Below, piece by piece: positions 1 to 4,999 of a DNA stretch of 8,003 bases. Under the pieces are notes generated by a model, which saw nothing but the letters and a program-made list of their open reading frames with translations, was not told the origin of the DNA and made no database searches. This DNA is from Bacillota bacterium. GTDB taxonomy: Bacteria > Bacillota > Clostridia > Clostridiales > Clostridiaceae. The position numbers and the translations under genes are program-made. The first letter of the stretch is position 1. The number at the start of each line of letters is the position of its first letter. The stretch lies in contig JAEZAL010000039.1 in the NCBI GenBank assembly GCA_023427705.1, forward strand, positions 1 to 8,003, written 5' to 3'.

Positions 1-53
1 AGCGCCGATGGTACTGCACGGGAAACTGTGTGGGAGAGTAGGACGTTGCCAGG
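1..53 (+). rRNA. rrf: 5S ribosomal RNA, 3' end only
   Basis: The first ~53 bases read as the end of a Firmicute 5S rRNA: a GCCGATGGTACTGC segment, then GTGTGGGAGAGTAGGACG and the terminal GTTGCCAGG. The 5' part lies outside the window. The exact 3' end is an estimate to within 1-2 bases. tRNA-Ala follows only about 12 bases later with no promoter or terminator between, so the two are almost certainly co-transcribed as the tail of an rRNA operon. Confidence 0.88.
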
Positions 54-65
54 TTATTTTTATAT

Positions 66-141
66 GGGGGTATAGCTCAGTTGGGAGAGCACTTGCCTTG
101 CACGCAAGGGGTCAAGGGTTCGAATCCCTTTACCTCCACCA
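66..141 (+). tRNA. tRNA-Ala (anticodon TGC)
   Basis: Full cloverleaf of 76 bases with encoded CCA (139-141). The acceptor arms GGGGGTA (66-72) and TACCTCC (131-137) pair with one G-T wobble. The anticodon stem CTTGC/GCAAG closes the loop CTTGCAC, placing anticodon TGC at 99-101, which reads GCA and other GCN alanine codons. The T arm is AAGGG-TTCGAAT-CCCTT and the discriminator base is A138. It sits directly after 5S rRNA and just before a terminator, so it is the last gene of an rRNA operon rather than a separately promoted tRNA. Confidence 0.97.
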
Positions 142-172
142 AGAAGTCATGGAAGCATGACTTCTTTTTTTT
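141..172 (+). terminator. Rho-independent terminator of the rRNA/tRNA-Ala operon
   Basis: A perfect 11-bp stem AAGAAGTCATG (141-151) / CATGACTTCTT (156-166) with a 4-base loop GAAG, running into a T tract through 172. The stem begins at the last A of the tRNA CCA end, leaving no spacer. This closes the transcription unit and separates it from the HD/niaR operon. Confidence 0.93.
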
Positions 173-198
173 ATATAAAATGCAATAATATAATAGAA

Positions 199-227
199 TT
201 GATAATAAAAATATATAATGTTATTAT
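199..227 (+). promoter_or_regulatory. Putative sigma-A promoter of the HD-niaR operon
   Basis: TTGATA (199-204) and TATTAT (222-227) are 17 bases apart, each one base off consensus, and would start transcription near 234, about 40 bases before the HD gene. The surroundings are extremely AT-rich, so alternatives such as TATAAT at 214-219 (without a good -35) exist. This is the best-spaced pair, not a certain one. Confidence 0.45.
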
Positions 228-261
228 TTTTATATGATAATCTATAATTAATATAAGGTAT

Positions 262-269
262 AAAGGTGA
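262..269 (+). promoter_or_regulatory. Ribosome binding site that decides the HD gene start
   Basis: AAAGGTGA lies 5 bases before ATG 275. The in-frame GTG at 266 falls inside this site and therefore cannot be the start that it serves, which moves the start downstream to 275. Confidence 0.8.
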
Positions 270-274
270 TTTAT

Positions 275-784
275 ATGGCTTTCTATAGAGTAAAACAGTT
301 TATTTGGGGATTTACCTCATTATTCAAAGAAGTAGATTATACATATATAACTAAGTTCTTGAATGAGAAGGAGATTAAAATATTTAATAATTTAAAACAT
401 AATGATAAACATCATTGTATAAGAGTATGTAAGGATTCAATAAAAATGAGAAATGATTTAAATATAGATGTAGATATGTATAAACTAGGACGGGCCGCAT
501 TATTACATGATGTAGGAAAAGGTGCTAGACACCTATCTTTAATAGAAAAGTCTACAGTTGTATTATTAGATAAGTTTACAAGTGGAAAGATTAAAAAGTT
601 TCATAATATAAAGCAAATAAATATTTATTATAATCATCCTAAAATTGGATCAGAAATTTTAATAAAAAATGGATTTGAACATGATAAAGACTTATTAGAT
701 GTTGTTAGATACCATCATAATAAAAATATAAAAGGAAAGAATGATATTCTTAATATAATTAAGATTTGTGATGATAAGAATTAG
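275..784 (+). CDS. HDIG-type HD-domain phosphohydrolase, substrate unknown
   Basis: A 169-residue protein of the metal-dependent HD superfamily, whose members hydrolyse phosphate esters of nucleotides or related compounds. The metal-binding pattern looks complete: H47 (HCIRV), H78-D79 in LLHDVGKG, H121 in HPKIGSEIL, H147/H148 in VRYHH, and D166 near the C terminus. An N-terminal stretch of about 40 residues rich in aromatic and basic residues precedes the domain. No signal peptide or transmembrane helix is evident, so it is probably cytoplasmic. ATG 275 is chosen because AAAGGTGA sits 5 bases upstream; a GTG at 266 lies within that site. It is the first gene of a tight operon, with niaR starting 15 bases after its stop. 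An intact catalytic set suggests an active enzyme, but the substrate cannot be told from sequence. A link to nucleotide or NAD metabolism is only a guess from the niaR neighbour. Confidence 0.85.
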   Translation: MAFYRVKQFIWGFTSLFKEVDYTYITKFLNEKEIKIFNNLKHNDKHHCIRVCKDSIKMRNDLNIDVDMYKLGRAALLHDVGKGARHLSLIEKSTVVLLDKFTSGKIKKFHNIKQINIYYNHPKIGSEILIKNGFEHDKDLLDVVRYHHNKNIKGKNDILNIIKICDDKN

Positions 785-799
785 TTTTAGAGGTGAGGT

Positions 800-1306
800 A
801 TGAGTTCTAAAAAAAGAAGAGAAGAAATTATTAATTTATTGATTAATAGTAATGGACCCATAAAGGGCACAGAATTAGCAGAGTTATTTAAGATTACTAG
901 ACAAATAATAGTTAAAGATATTGCAATATTAAGAGCTGAAGGAAGAAATATTATAGCCACACCTGATGGGTATATTTATAATAAAGATATAAATAAGATA
1001 AAGTCTATAATAGCAGTAAATCATGATAGTAGTAAGACTATAGAGGAATTAGAGATAGTAGTTAAGTATGGTGGTATAATAGAAGATGTTATTATTGAAC
1101 ATCCCCTATATGGAGAAATAAGAGGAAATTTAATGATTAAGAACTTAAATGATTTATATAAATTTGAAAGTAAGTTTAAAAATAAAAATGTTAAGCCTTT
1201 ATCAGATTTAACTCAGGGAATTCATCTCCATACAATAGCTGCTGATACTCAAGAAGATATAGAATCAATAATTAGAGAATTAGAGGAAAAAGGATTTTTA
1301 CTATAA
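800..1306 (+). CDS. niaR: Niacin-responsive transcriptional repressor NiaR (HTH + 3H domain)
   Basis: A 168-residue protein matching the NiaR/YrxA family, which represses NAD biosynthesis and niacin uptake genes when niacin is plentiful. Residues ~5-60 form a winged helix-turn-helix (HTH_11 type) with the KGTELAELFKITRQIIVKDI recognition region. Residues ~70-165 are the 3H ligand domain. Its metal and niacin site is visible as H75, E83, H142 and H144; the spacing equals that I recall for the metal ligands of Thermotoga TM1602, with a constant offset of four. H101 in EHPLYGEI is also family-typical. Length is normal. Start: ATG 800 preceded by GAGGTGA (790-796), a short but workable spacing. 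No nad or niaP target genes are present, so regulation would act elsewhere or on its own operon; no operator was identified with confidence. Its operon partners are unusual for this regulator. Confidence 0.93.
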   Translation: MSSKKRREEIINLLINSNGPIKGTELAELFKITRQIIVKDIAILRAEGRNIIATPDGYIYNKDINKIKSIIAVNHDSSKTIEELEIVVKYGGIIEDVIIEHPLYGEIRGNLMIKNLNDLYKFESKFKNKNVKPLSDLTQGIHLHTIAADTQEDIESIIRELEEKGFLL

Positions 1307-1310
1307 TTGT

Positions 1311-1317
1311 GGGAGGA
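1311..1317 (+). promoter_or_regulatory. Ribosome binding site that decides the oxidoreductase start
   Basis: GGGAGGA lies 6 bases before ATG 1324. The upstream in-frame GTG at 1309 overlaps this site, only 2 bases after the niaR stop, and so is not the start. Confidence 0.85.
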
Positions 1318-1323
1318 ATAAAT

Positions 1324-2736
1324 ATGGATTATGACATTCTTATATTAGGTGGAGGAGTTATAGGGTGTGCTGTGGCATATGAATTATCAAAGTATAACTT
1401 TAATATAGCAGTAATAGAAAGAGACTATGATATAGCAGATGATATTTCTTTTGTAAATACATCAATTGTTTATGATGGTTCAGAGACCTCTGATGATGTA
1501 ATGGCTAGATATGAGTATATAGGTAATTCAATTATGGAAGAGACTTGCAAGAAATTTAAGGTTCCCTTTAAAAAGATAGGTGCACTAAGAGTTGTAAATG
1601 ATGATAATGGTGTAAAAAAACTTATAGAAATGCATGAGAGAGCTAAAAATAGAGGGATTAATGGTGTTTATTTAATAGATGATAAGGCTGTTTATGATAT
1701 AGAACCTAATATAAATAAAAATGTAAAAAAAGGGCTTTATTCAGAAAATATAGCAATAGTAGCTCCCTATGATTTAGCTATTGCTTATGCAGAAGTAGCT
1801 TTTGATAATGGAGTTATTTTTAGATTAGAAGAAGAAGTATTAAACATTCAGAATCTTACTAAAGGGTTTAGAGTTACTACAAATAAGAATAAGTTTACTT
1901 GTAAGGTAGTAATTAATACTATTCCTCATGAAATATATATTAGAGAAAATGGTAAAGTTGAGGATAAAGAAACACAAGTAAGAAATAAAAATTTTAAAAA
2001 TATGAGTTATTTATTAGTTGATGATAACTATAAAAATAAACTAAATAAAATTGTTATTGAGACCTTTGACAAAGATACATTTGTTTTAAGTACTCCAACA
2101 ACTACTTCTGGTGCATTAATAGGGATAAAAAGTACAGAAAAAACAACTTTAAGTGATAATTTAATTTATGCTAATAATTTATTACGAGATTTAGAGCATA
2201 ATAATATAAATAATCTTTTTAGAGAAAGTTATAATAAAGATTCTATGCTTATAGATGAAAGTGAAATAGACAAAGGATATATAAGAGTAACTGGAACTCA
2301 TTATGGTAAAATAACAATTGCTCCAGCTATAGCAAAGATGTTATGTGATACAATCGTAAATAATTTGAATTGTAGTTTAAAAAAGAATTTCATAGATAAG
2401 AGAAGAGAAGTATATAAATTTAGAGAATTAGAAAAAAAAGAGCTAAATGAAATAATATCTGTAGATAAGAAGTATGGTAAAATTATTTGCGTTTGTAACA
2501 ATATTACTGAAGGAGAAATAGTAGATTCAATAAGAAGACCATTAGGAGCAAGGACAGTAGAAGGAGTTAAAAGAAGAACTGGAGCTGGTTTTGGAACATG
2601 TCATGGTTCTTATTGCTTAGAGAAGATAGTAAATATACTTGCAAGAGAGTTAGATAAAAATGTAACTGAAATAGTAGATGATTCTAAAGATTCTAAGATA
2701 ATTTTAAATAGAATAAAGGAGTTTGATGATGTTTAA
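1324..2736 (+). CDS. Divergent GlpA-like FAD oxidoreductase with C-terminal BFD-type [2Fe-2S] domain
   Basis: A 470-residue protein. Residues 3-33 form a Rossmann FAD-binding fold (ILGGGVIGCAVAYEL, then acidic E32), followed by a DAO/glycerol-3-phosphate-dehydrogenase-like body to ~350. Residues ~386-435 form a BFD-like [2Fe-2S] domain with C389, C391, C426 and C431 (CVC ... GTCHGSYC), as at the end of anaerobic GlpA. Family members oxidise glycerol 3-phosphate or 2-hydroxy acids and pass electrons to partner subunits. Compared from memory with clostridial GlpA-like proteins, several motifs are changed: the SKANSxIVHAGYD loop reads SFVNTSIVYDGSE (42-54), the VINAAG motif reads VINTIPHEI (196-204), and the late GIxSPGL segment reads GTHYGKI (324-330). 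Substrate oxidation may therefore be altered or lost. It begins 17 bases after niaR and overlaps the next gene by 8 bases, so they are probably translationally coupled. The true role is unknown. Confidence 0.85.
   Translation: MDYDILILGGGVIGCAVAYELSKYNFNIAVIERDYDIADDISFVNTSIVYDGSETSDDVMARYEYIGNSIMEETCKKFKVPFKKIGALRVVNDDNGVKKLIEMHERAKNRGINGVYLIDDKAVYDIEPNINKNVKKGLYSENIAIVAPYDLAIAYAEVAFDNGVIFRLEEEVLNIQNLTKGFRVTTNKNKFTCKVVINTIPHEIYIRENGKVEDKETQVRNKNFKNMSYLLVDDNYKNKLNKIVIETFDKDTFVLSTPTTTSGALIGIKSTEKTTLSDNLIYANNLLRDLEHNNINNLFRESYNKDSMLIDESEIDKGYIRVTGTHYGKITIAPAIAKMLCDTIVNNLNCSLKKNFIDKRREVYKFRELEKKELNEIISVDKKYGKIICVCNNITEGEIVDSIRRPLGARTVEGVKRRTGAGFGTCHGSYCLEKIVNILARELDKNVTEIVDDSKDSKIILNRIKEFDDV
2715..2721 (+). 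promoter_or_regulatory. Ribosome binding site for the DUF1667-like gene, inside the upstream CDS
   Basis: AAAGGAG lies within the last codons of the oxidoreductase gene, 7 bases before ATG 2729 and 4 before ATG 2726. The spacing favours 2729. Its placement before the upstream stop (2734-2736) fits translational coupling. Confidence 0.75.
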
Positions 2737-2980
2737 TTTAAAGCAAGAGGATAATAAAGATATATTTACATCAGTAGTAAGGGTTAAGGGAAGTGACAAA
2801 TATAAGGTAGTTCCTGTTAGATCAAGTGAAGAAGTAGATATAAATGTGTGGGTAGAATTATCAAAGGTGCTAGGAAGAATATATGTAAGTACTCCAATAA
2901 ATGTAGGTGATATAATATGCAAGAATATACTTAATATGGGTATAGATATTATATGTACTAGGGACTTATCTGATGATTAA
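2729..2980 (+). CDS. Short DUF1667-like protein lacking the N-terminal CxxC pairs
   Basis: An 83-residue protein resembling the C-terminal two thirds of DUF1667 (COG3862), small proteins found with GlpA/GlpB-like dehydrogenases in anaerobes. The recognisable parts are TSVVRVKGS, VVPVRSSEEV, and a closing block with P-I-N-V-GD-I-I and NILNMGIDIICTR. Family members, as I recall them, run ~115-120 residues and begin with CxxC pairs likely to bind metal or an iron-sulfur cluster. Here that part is absent; only two isolated cysteines remain near the C terminus (ICKN and ICTR), and the gene starts straight at the preserved domain. ATG 2729 is chosen by its AAAGGAG spacing; ATG 2726 and TTG 2723 are alternatives giving one or two more residues. 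It overlaps the oxidoreductase by 8 bases, so the two products probably act together. Function unknown; a shortened subunit is as likely as a degenerate one. Confidence 0.78.
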   Translation: MFNLKQEDNKDIFTSVVRVKGSDKYKVVPVRSSEEVDINVWVELSKVLGRIYVSTPINVGDIICKNILNMGIDIICTRDLSDD

Positions 2981-2988
2981 ATAACATA

Positions 2989-3017
2989 TTGACATAAATA
3001 TTTTTTTATAATATATT
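2989..3017 (+). promoter_or_regulatory. Sigma-A promoter of serS and its T-box leader
   Basis: A perfect -35 TTGACA (2989-2994) and a -10 TATATT (3012-3017) with a 17-base spacer begin 9 bases after the stop of the preceding gene. Transcription would start near 3024, giving a leader of about 270 bases before serS. A TATAAT at 3007-3012 is only 12 bases from the -35 and is the less likely -10. Confidence 0.8.
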
Positions 3018-3043
3018 AAGAATAAATATAATAAACTATTGAA

Positions 3044-3251
3044 AAGGCTAGTAATATCAATATTTACTTTAAGAGAGTCGATGTGTGGTGTAAATCGATA
3101 GTAATGTGATATGAATCCACCTTGGAGGGACTGCGATGAGCAGTACGGTAAAAACCGTTAAATTTTTTTAAGAGAGTAGCATTATTATGCTACTAATTAG
3201 GGTGGCAACGCGGAACTTTTCGTCCCTTTCAAGGGAAGGAAAGTTTTTTTT
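3044..3251 (+). promoter_or_regulatory. Serine-specific T-box riboswitch upstream of serS
   Basis: This fills the 315-base gap between genes. Stem I base: AAGG (3044-3047) with CCTT (3120-3123). Specifier loop: AGTA (3050-3053) opposite GAA (3113-3115), a loop-E pair, followed by specifier TCC (3116-3118, Ser) and purine A3119. Above it: ATATC/GATAT (3054-3058/3108-3112), TTACT/AGTAA (3064-3068/3100-3104) and the apical TCGAT/ATCGA (3078-3082/3094-3098). Further hairpins: ACTGC/GCAGT (3130-3134/3140-3144), ACGGT/ACCGT (3145-3149/3154-3158) and stem III AGTAGCAT/ATGCTACT (3175-3182/3187-3194). The T-box is AGGGTGGCAACGCGG (3199-3213). The antiterminator pairs AGGG with CCCT (3224-3227) and ACG with CGT (3221-3223), leaving bulge TGGC (3203-3206), complementary to the GCCA end of tRNA-Ser. 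Uncharged tRNA-Ser should stabilise antitermination and switch serS on. Confidence 0.95.
3214..3251 (+). terminator. T-box regulatory terminator before serS
   Basis: AACTTTTCGTCCCTT (3214-3228) pairs with AAGGGAAGGAAAGTT (3231-3245) with one wobble and one mismatch, followed by a run of T to 3251. Its 5' arm contains the CGTCCCT needed by the antiterminator, so the two folds exclude each other, which is the switch itself. Confidence 0.92.
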
Positions 3252-3295
3252 ATTGTATAAAAATAAAAGATGAAAATTATTAGGAGGTATATATA

Positions 3296-4573
3296 ATGTT
3301 AGATTTAAAATTTGTAAGAGAAAATCCAGAAATAGTAAAGAAAAACATAAAGAATAAGTTTCAAGATAGTAAACTTCCACTAGTAGATGAGGTAATAGAG
3401 CTAGATAAAGAGCTTAGAGGAGCTAAACAAGAAGCTGAAGCATTAAGAGCTAATAGAAATAAATTATCAAAACAAATTGGTGGTTTAATGGCTCAAGGAA
3501 AAAGAGAAGAAGCAGATGAAATGAAAAAGAAAGTAGCTGAGAATTCAGAGCGTTTAGCTGAATTAGAAGCTAAAGAAAAAGAGTTATCAGAAAGAGTTAC
3601 TACTATAATGTTAACTTTACCAAATATAATTGATCCAAGTGTTCCAATTGGTAAAGATGATAGTCAAAATGTAGAAGTTGAACGTTTTGGAGAACCAAAA
3701 GTTCCAGACTTTGAAGTTCCATATCATACATATATAATGGAAAAGTTAAGTGGATTAGATTTAGATAGTGCTAGAAAAGTAGCTGGAAGTGGATTCTATT
3801 ACTTAATGGGGAATATTGCAAGACTTCATTCAGCAATAATATCTTATGCTAGAGACTTTATGATAGATCGTGGATTTACTTATTGTATTCCTCCATATAT
3901 GATTCGTAGTGAAGTAGTAACAGGTGTTATGAGCTTTGCTGAAATGGACGCTATGATGTATAAAATAGAAGGTGAAGACTTATATCTAATTGGAACAAGT
4001 GAACATTCAATGATAGGTAGATATATAGACACTATATTACCTGAAGAAGCATTACCACAAACATTAACAAGTTATTCACCATGTTTTAGAAAAGAAAAGG
4101 GAGCCCACGGAATAGAAGAAAGAGGAGTATATAGAATTCATCAATTCGAAAAACAAGAAATGATAGTTGTATGTAAACCAGAAGAAAGTATGGAATGGTA
4201 TGATAAATTATGGAGAAATACGGTGGATTTATTCCGTTCTCTAGATATACCAGTTAGAACTTTAGAATGCTGTTCTGGAGATTTAGCTGATCTTAAAGTT
4301 AAATCAGTAGATGTTGAAGCTTGGTCACCAAGACAAAAGAAATATTTTGAAGTAGGAAGCTGTTCAAATCTTGGAGATGCACAAGCTCGTCGTTTAAAGA
4401 TTCGTGTAAACTCTAAAGAAGGAAAATATTTTGCTCATACATTAAATAATACAGTTGTTGCTCCACCAAGAATGTTAATAGCATTTTTAGAAAATAACTT
4501 AAATGAAGATGGATCAGTAAATATTCCAACAGCACTTCAACCATATATGGGAAATATGAAGGTAATTAAGTAG
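3296..4573 (+). CDS. serS: Seryl-tRNA synthetase
   Basis: A 425-residue class II synthetase, normal in length, that charges tRNA-Ser with serine using ATP in the cytoplasm. Residues ~1-105 are the N-terminal arm (MLDLKFVRENPE, then a Glu/Lys/Ala-rich coiled coil ~30-100) that grips the long variable arm of tRNA-Ser. The catalytic core follows: motif 1 near 193-202, the serine loop GTSEHSM (233-239), motif 2 with CFRKEKGAHG (263-272, R265) and RIHQFEKQE (280-288), SCSN (355-358), and motif 3 around R392 before AFLEN. Several core segments (SGDLADLKVKSVDVEAW, NLGDAQARRL, NNTVVAPPR) differ from the usual bacterial GDMGFAS.., WDFQARR and NGSGLAVGR forms and look closer to archaeal-type sequences, by memory. 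AGGAGG (3282-3287) lies 8 bases before ATG 3296. It has its own promoter and T-box, and three tRNA-Ser genes follow it. Confidence 0.97.
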   Translation: MLDLKFVRENPEIVKKNIKNKFQDSKLPLVDEVIELDKELRGAKQEAEALRANRNKLSKQIGGLMAQGKREEADEMKKKVAENSERLAELEAKEKELSERVTTIMLTLPNIIDPSVPIGKDDSQNVEVERFGEPKVPDFEVPYHTYIMEKLSGLDLDSARKVAGSGFYYLMGNIARLHSAIISYARDFMIDRGFTYCIPPYMIRSEVVTGVMSFAEMDAMMYKIEGEDLYLIGTSEHSMIGRYIDTILPEEALPQTLTSYSPCFRKEKGAHGIEERGVYRIHQFEKQEMIVVCKPEESMEWYDKLWRNTVDLFRSLDIPVRTLECCSGDLADLKVKSVDVEAWSPRQKKYFEVGSCSNLGDAQARRLKIRVNSKEGKYFAHTLNNTVVAPPRMLIAFLENNLNEDGSVNIPTALQPYMGNMKVIK

Positions 4574-4598
4574 TTTAATTATTAAGAATATAAATATT

Positions 4599-4650
4599 AT
4601 AGAGATACATAAGATTTAATATAAGTTTAAATGATATTATGTATCTCTAT
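4599..4650 (+). terminator. Likely serS terminator with long loop
   Basis: A perfect 14-bp stem ATAGAGATACATAA (4599-4612) / TTATGTATCTCTAT (4637-4650). The 24-base loop holds a second small stem ATTTAA/TTAAAT (4614-4619/4627-4632). The following TATTTATAT is only a weak T tract, so termination efficiency is uncertain. It is the only candidate between serS and the tRNA-Ser promoter. The rest of 4574-4741 is AT-rich with no other recognisable signal. Confidence 0.6.
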
Positions 4651-4741
4651 TATTTATATAAAAGTTTAAATTAGTATTAATATTAGTTATAATTAAGTAG
4701 ATATAATATTAGATTAAATTAAAAAATAAATAATAAAAATG

Positions 4742-4770
4742 TTGACATAATATTTTAATGTTGATATAAT
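4742..4770 (+). promoter_or_regulatory. Consensus promoter of the first tRNA-Ser gene
   Basis: TTGACA (4742-4747) and TATAAT (4765-4770) match the sigma-A consensus exactly with a 17-base spacer. The predicted start near 4777 coincides with the first base of the leader hairpin. Such a promoter fits a highly expressed stable RNA. Confidence 0.92.
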
Positions 4771-4776
4771 CATATT

Positions 4777-4788
4777 TGTCGCAAGACG
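4777..4788 (+). other. Leader mini-hairpin of tRNA-Ser unit 1
   Basis: TGTC-GCAA-GACG forms a 4-bp stem (one T-G) capped by a GNRA tetraloop, at or within a base of the predicted transcript 5' end and 6 bases before the mature tRNA. An identical hairpin precedes the second tRNA-Ser(TGA). RNase P should remove it during maturation. Confidence 0.6.
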
Positions 4789-4794
4789 ATATAT

Positions 4795-4885
4795 GGAGAG
4801 ATGGTCGAGCTGGCTTAAGGCACCGGTCTTGAAAACCGGCGTACCTTTGCGGGTACCGTGGGTTCAAATCCCACTCTCTCCGCCA
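4795..4885 (+). tRNA. tRNA-Ser (anticodon TGA), copy 1
   Basis: Long-variable-arm class II tRNA of 91 bases with encoded CCA (4883-4885). The acceptor arms GGAGAGA (4795-4801) and TCTCTCC (4875-4881) pair fully; the discriminator is G4882. The anticodon stem CCGGT/ACCGG encloses the loop CTTGAAA, giving anticodon TGA at 4830-4832, which reads UCA and probably other UCN codons. The variable arm is built on GTACC/GGTAC pairing. It is an independent unit with its own consensus promoter and terminator. Confidence 0.98.
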
Positions 4886-4888
4886 AAG

Positions 4889-4916
4889 AAAAGCATCTAG
4901 ATTTTAGATGCTTTTT
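4889..4916 (+). terminator. Terminator of tRNA-Ser unit 1
   Basis: AAAAGCATCTA (4889-4899) / TAGATGCTTTT (4905-4915), an 11-bp stem with loop GATTT and T tract to 4916. The same stem core recurs in the terminator after tRNA-Ser(GCT). Confidence 0.88.
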
Positions 4917-4969
4917 GATTTAAATATTAAAAAAATAAAAAAAAATCTTAAAAAAGTTTAAAATAGTAA

Positions 4970-4998
4970 TTGACAATATATATAGTGGTTGCTATAAT
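4970..4998 (+). promoter_or_regulatory. Consensus promoter of the second tRNA-Ser unit
   Basis: TTGACA (4970-4975) and TATAAT (4993-4998), both perfect, are separated by 17 bases, with the predicted start near 5005. The spacer differs from that of the first promoter, while the sequence just after the -10 is nearly the same. It should drive both tRNA-Ser(TGA) copy 2 and tRNA-Ser(GCT). Confidence 0.92.
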
Positions 4999-4999
4999 A

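Noticed and set aside
205..233. Inverted repeat ATAAAAATA / TATTTTTAT around the putative -10 of the HD-niaR operon, as a possible NiaR operator
   Set aside because: The arms are made only of A and T in a very AT-rich stretch, so chance is likely, and I cannot match it to a NiaR consensus with confidence.
266..274. GTG start at 266 for the HD gene
   Set aside because: It lies inside the AAAGGTGA ribosome binding site that serves ATG 275.
1309..1323. GTG start at 1309 for the FAD oxidoreductase
   Set aside because: It overlaps the GGGAGGA ribosome binding site; ATG 1324 begins directly at the expected MDYDILILGGG fold.
2301..2501. Open frame on the minus strand inside the oxidoreductase gene
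   Set aside because: Antisense to a clear protein domain, with no ribosome binding site or family resemblance; a composition shadow.
2704..2922. Open frame on the minus strand across the oxidoreductase/DUF1667 junction
   Set aside because: Antisense to two coding genes with no recognisable domain or start signal.
3168..3380. Open frame on the minus strand over the T-box terminator and serS start
   Set aside because: The sequence is fully explained by the T-box structure and serS; the frame encodes a low-complexity hydrophobic peptide.
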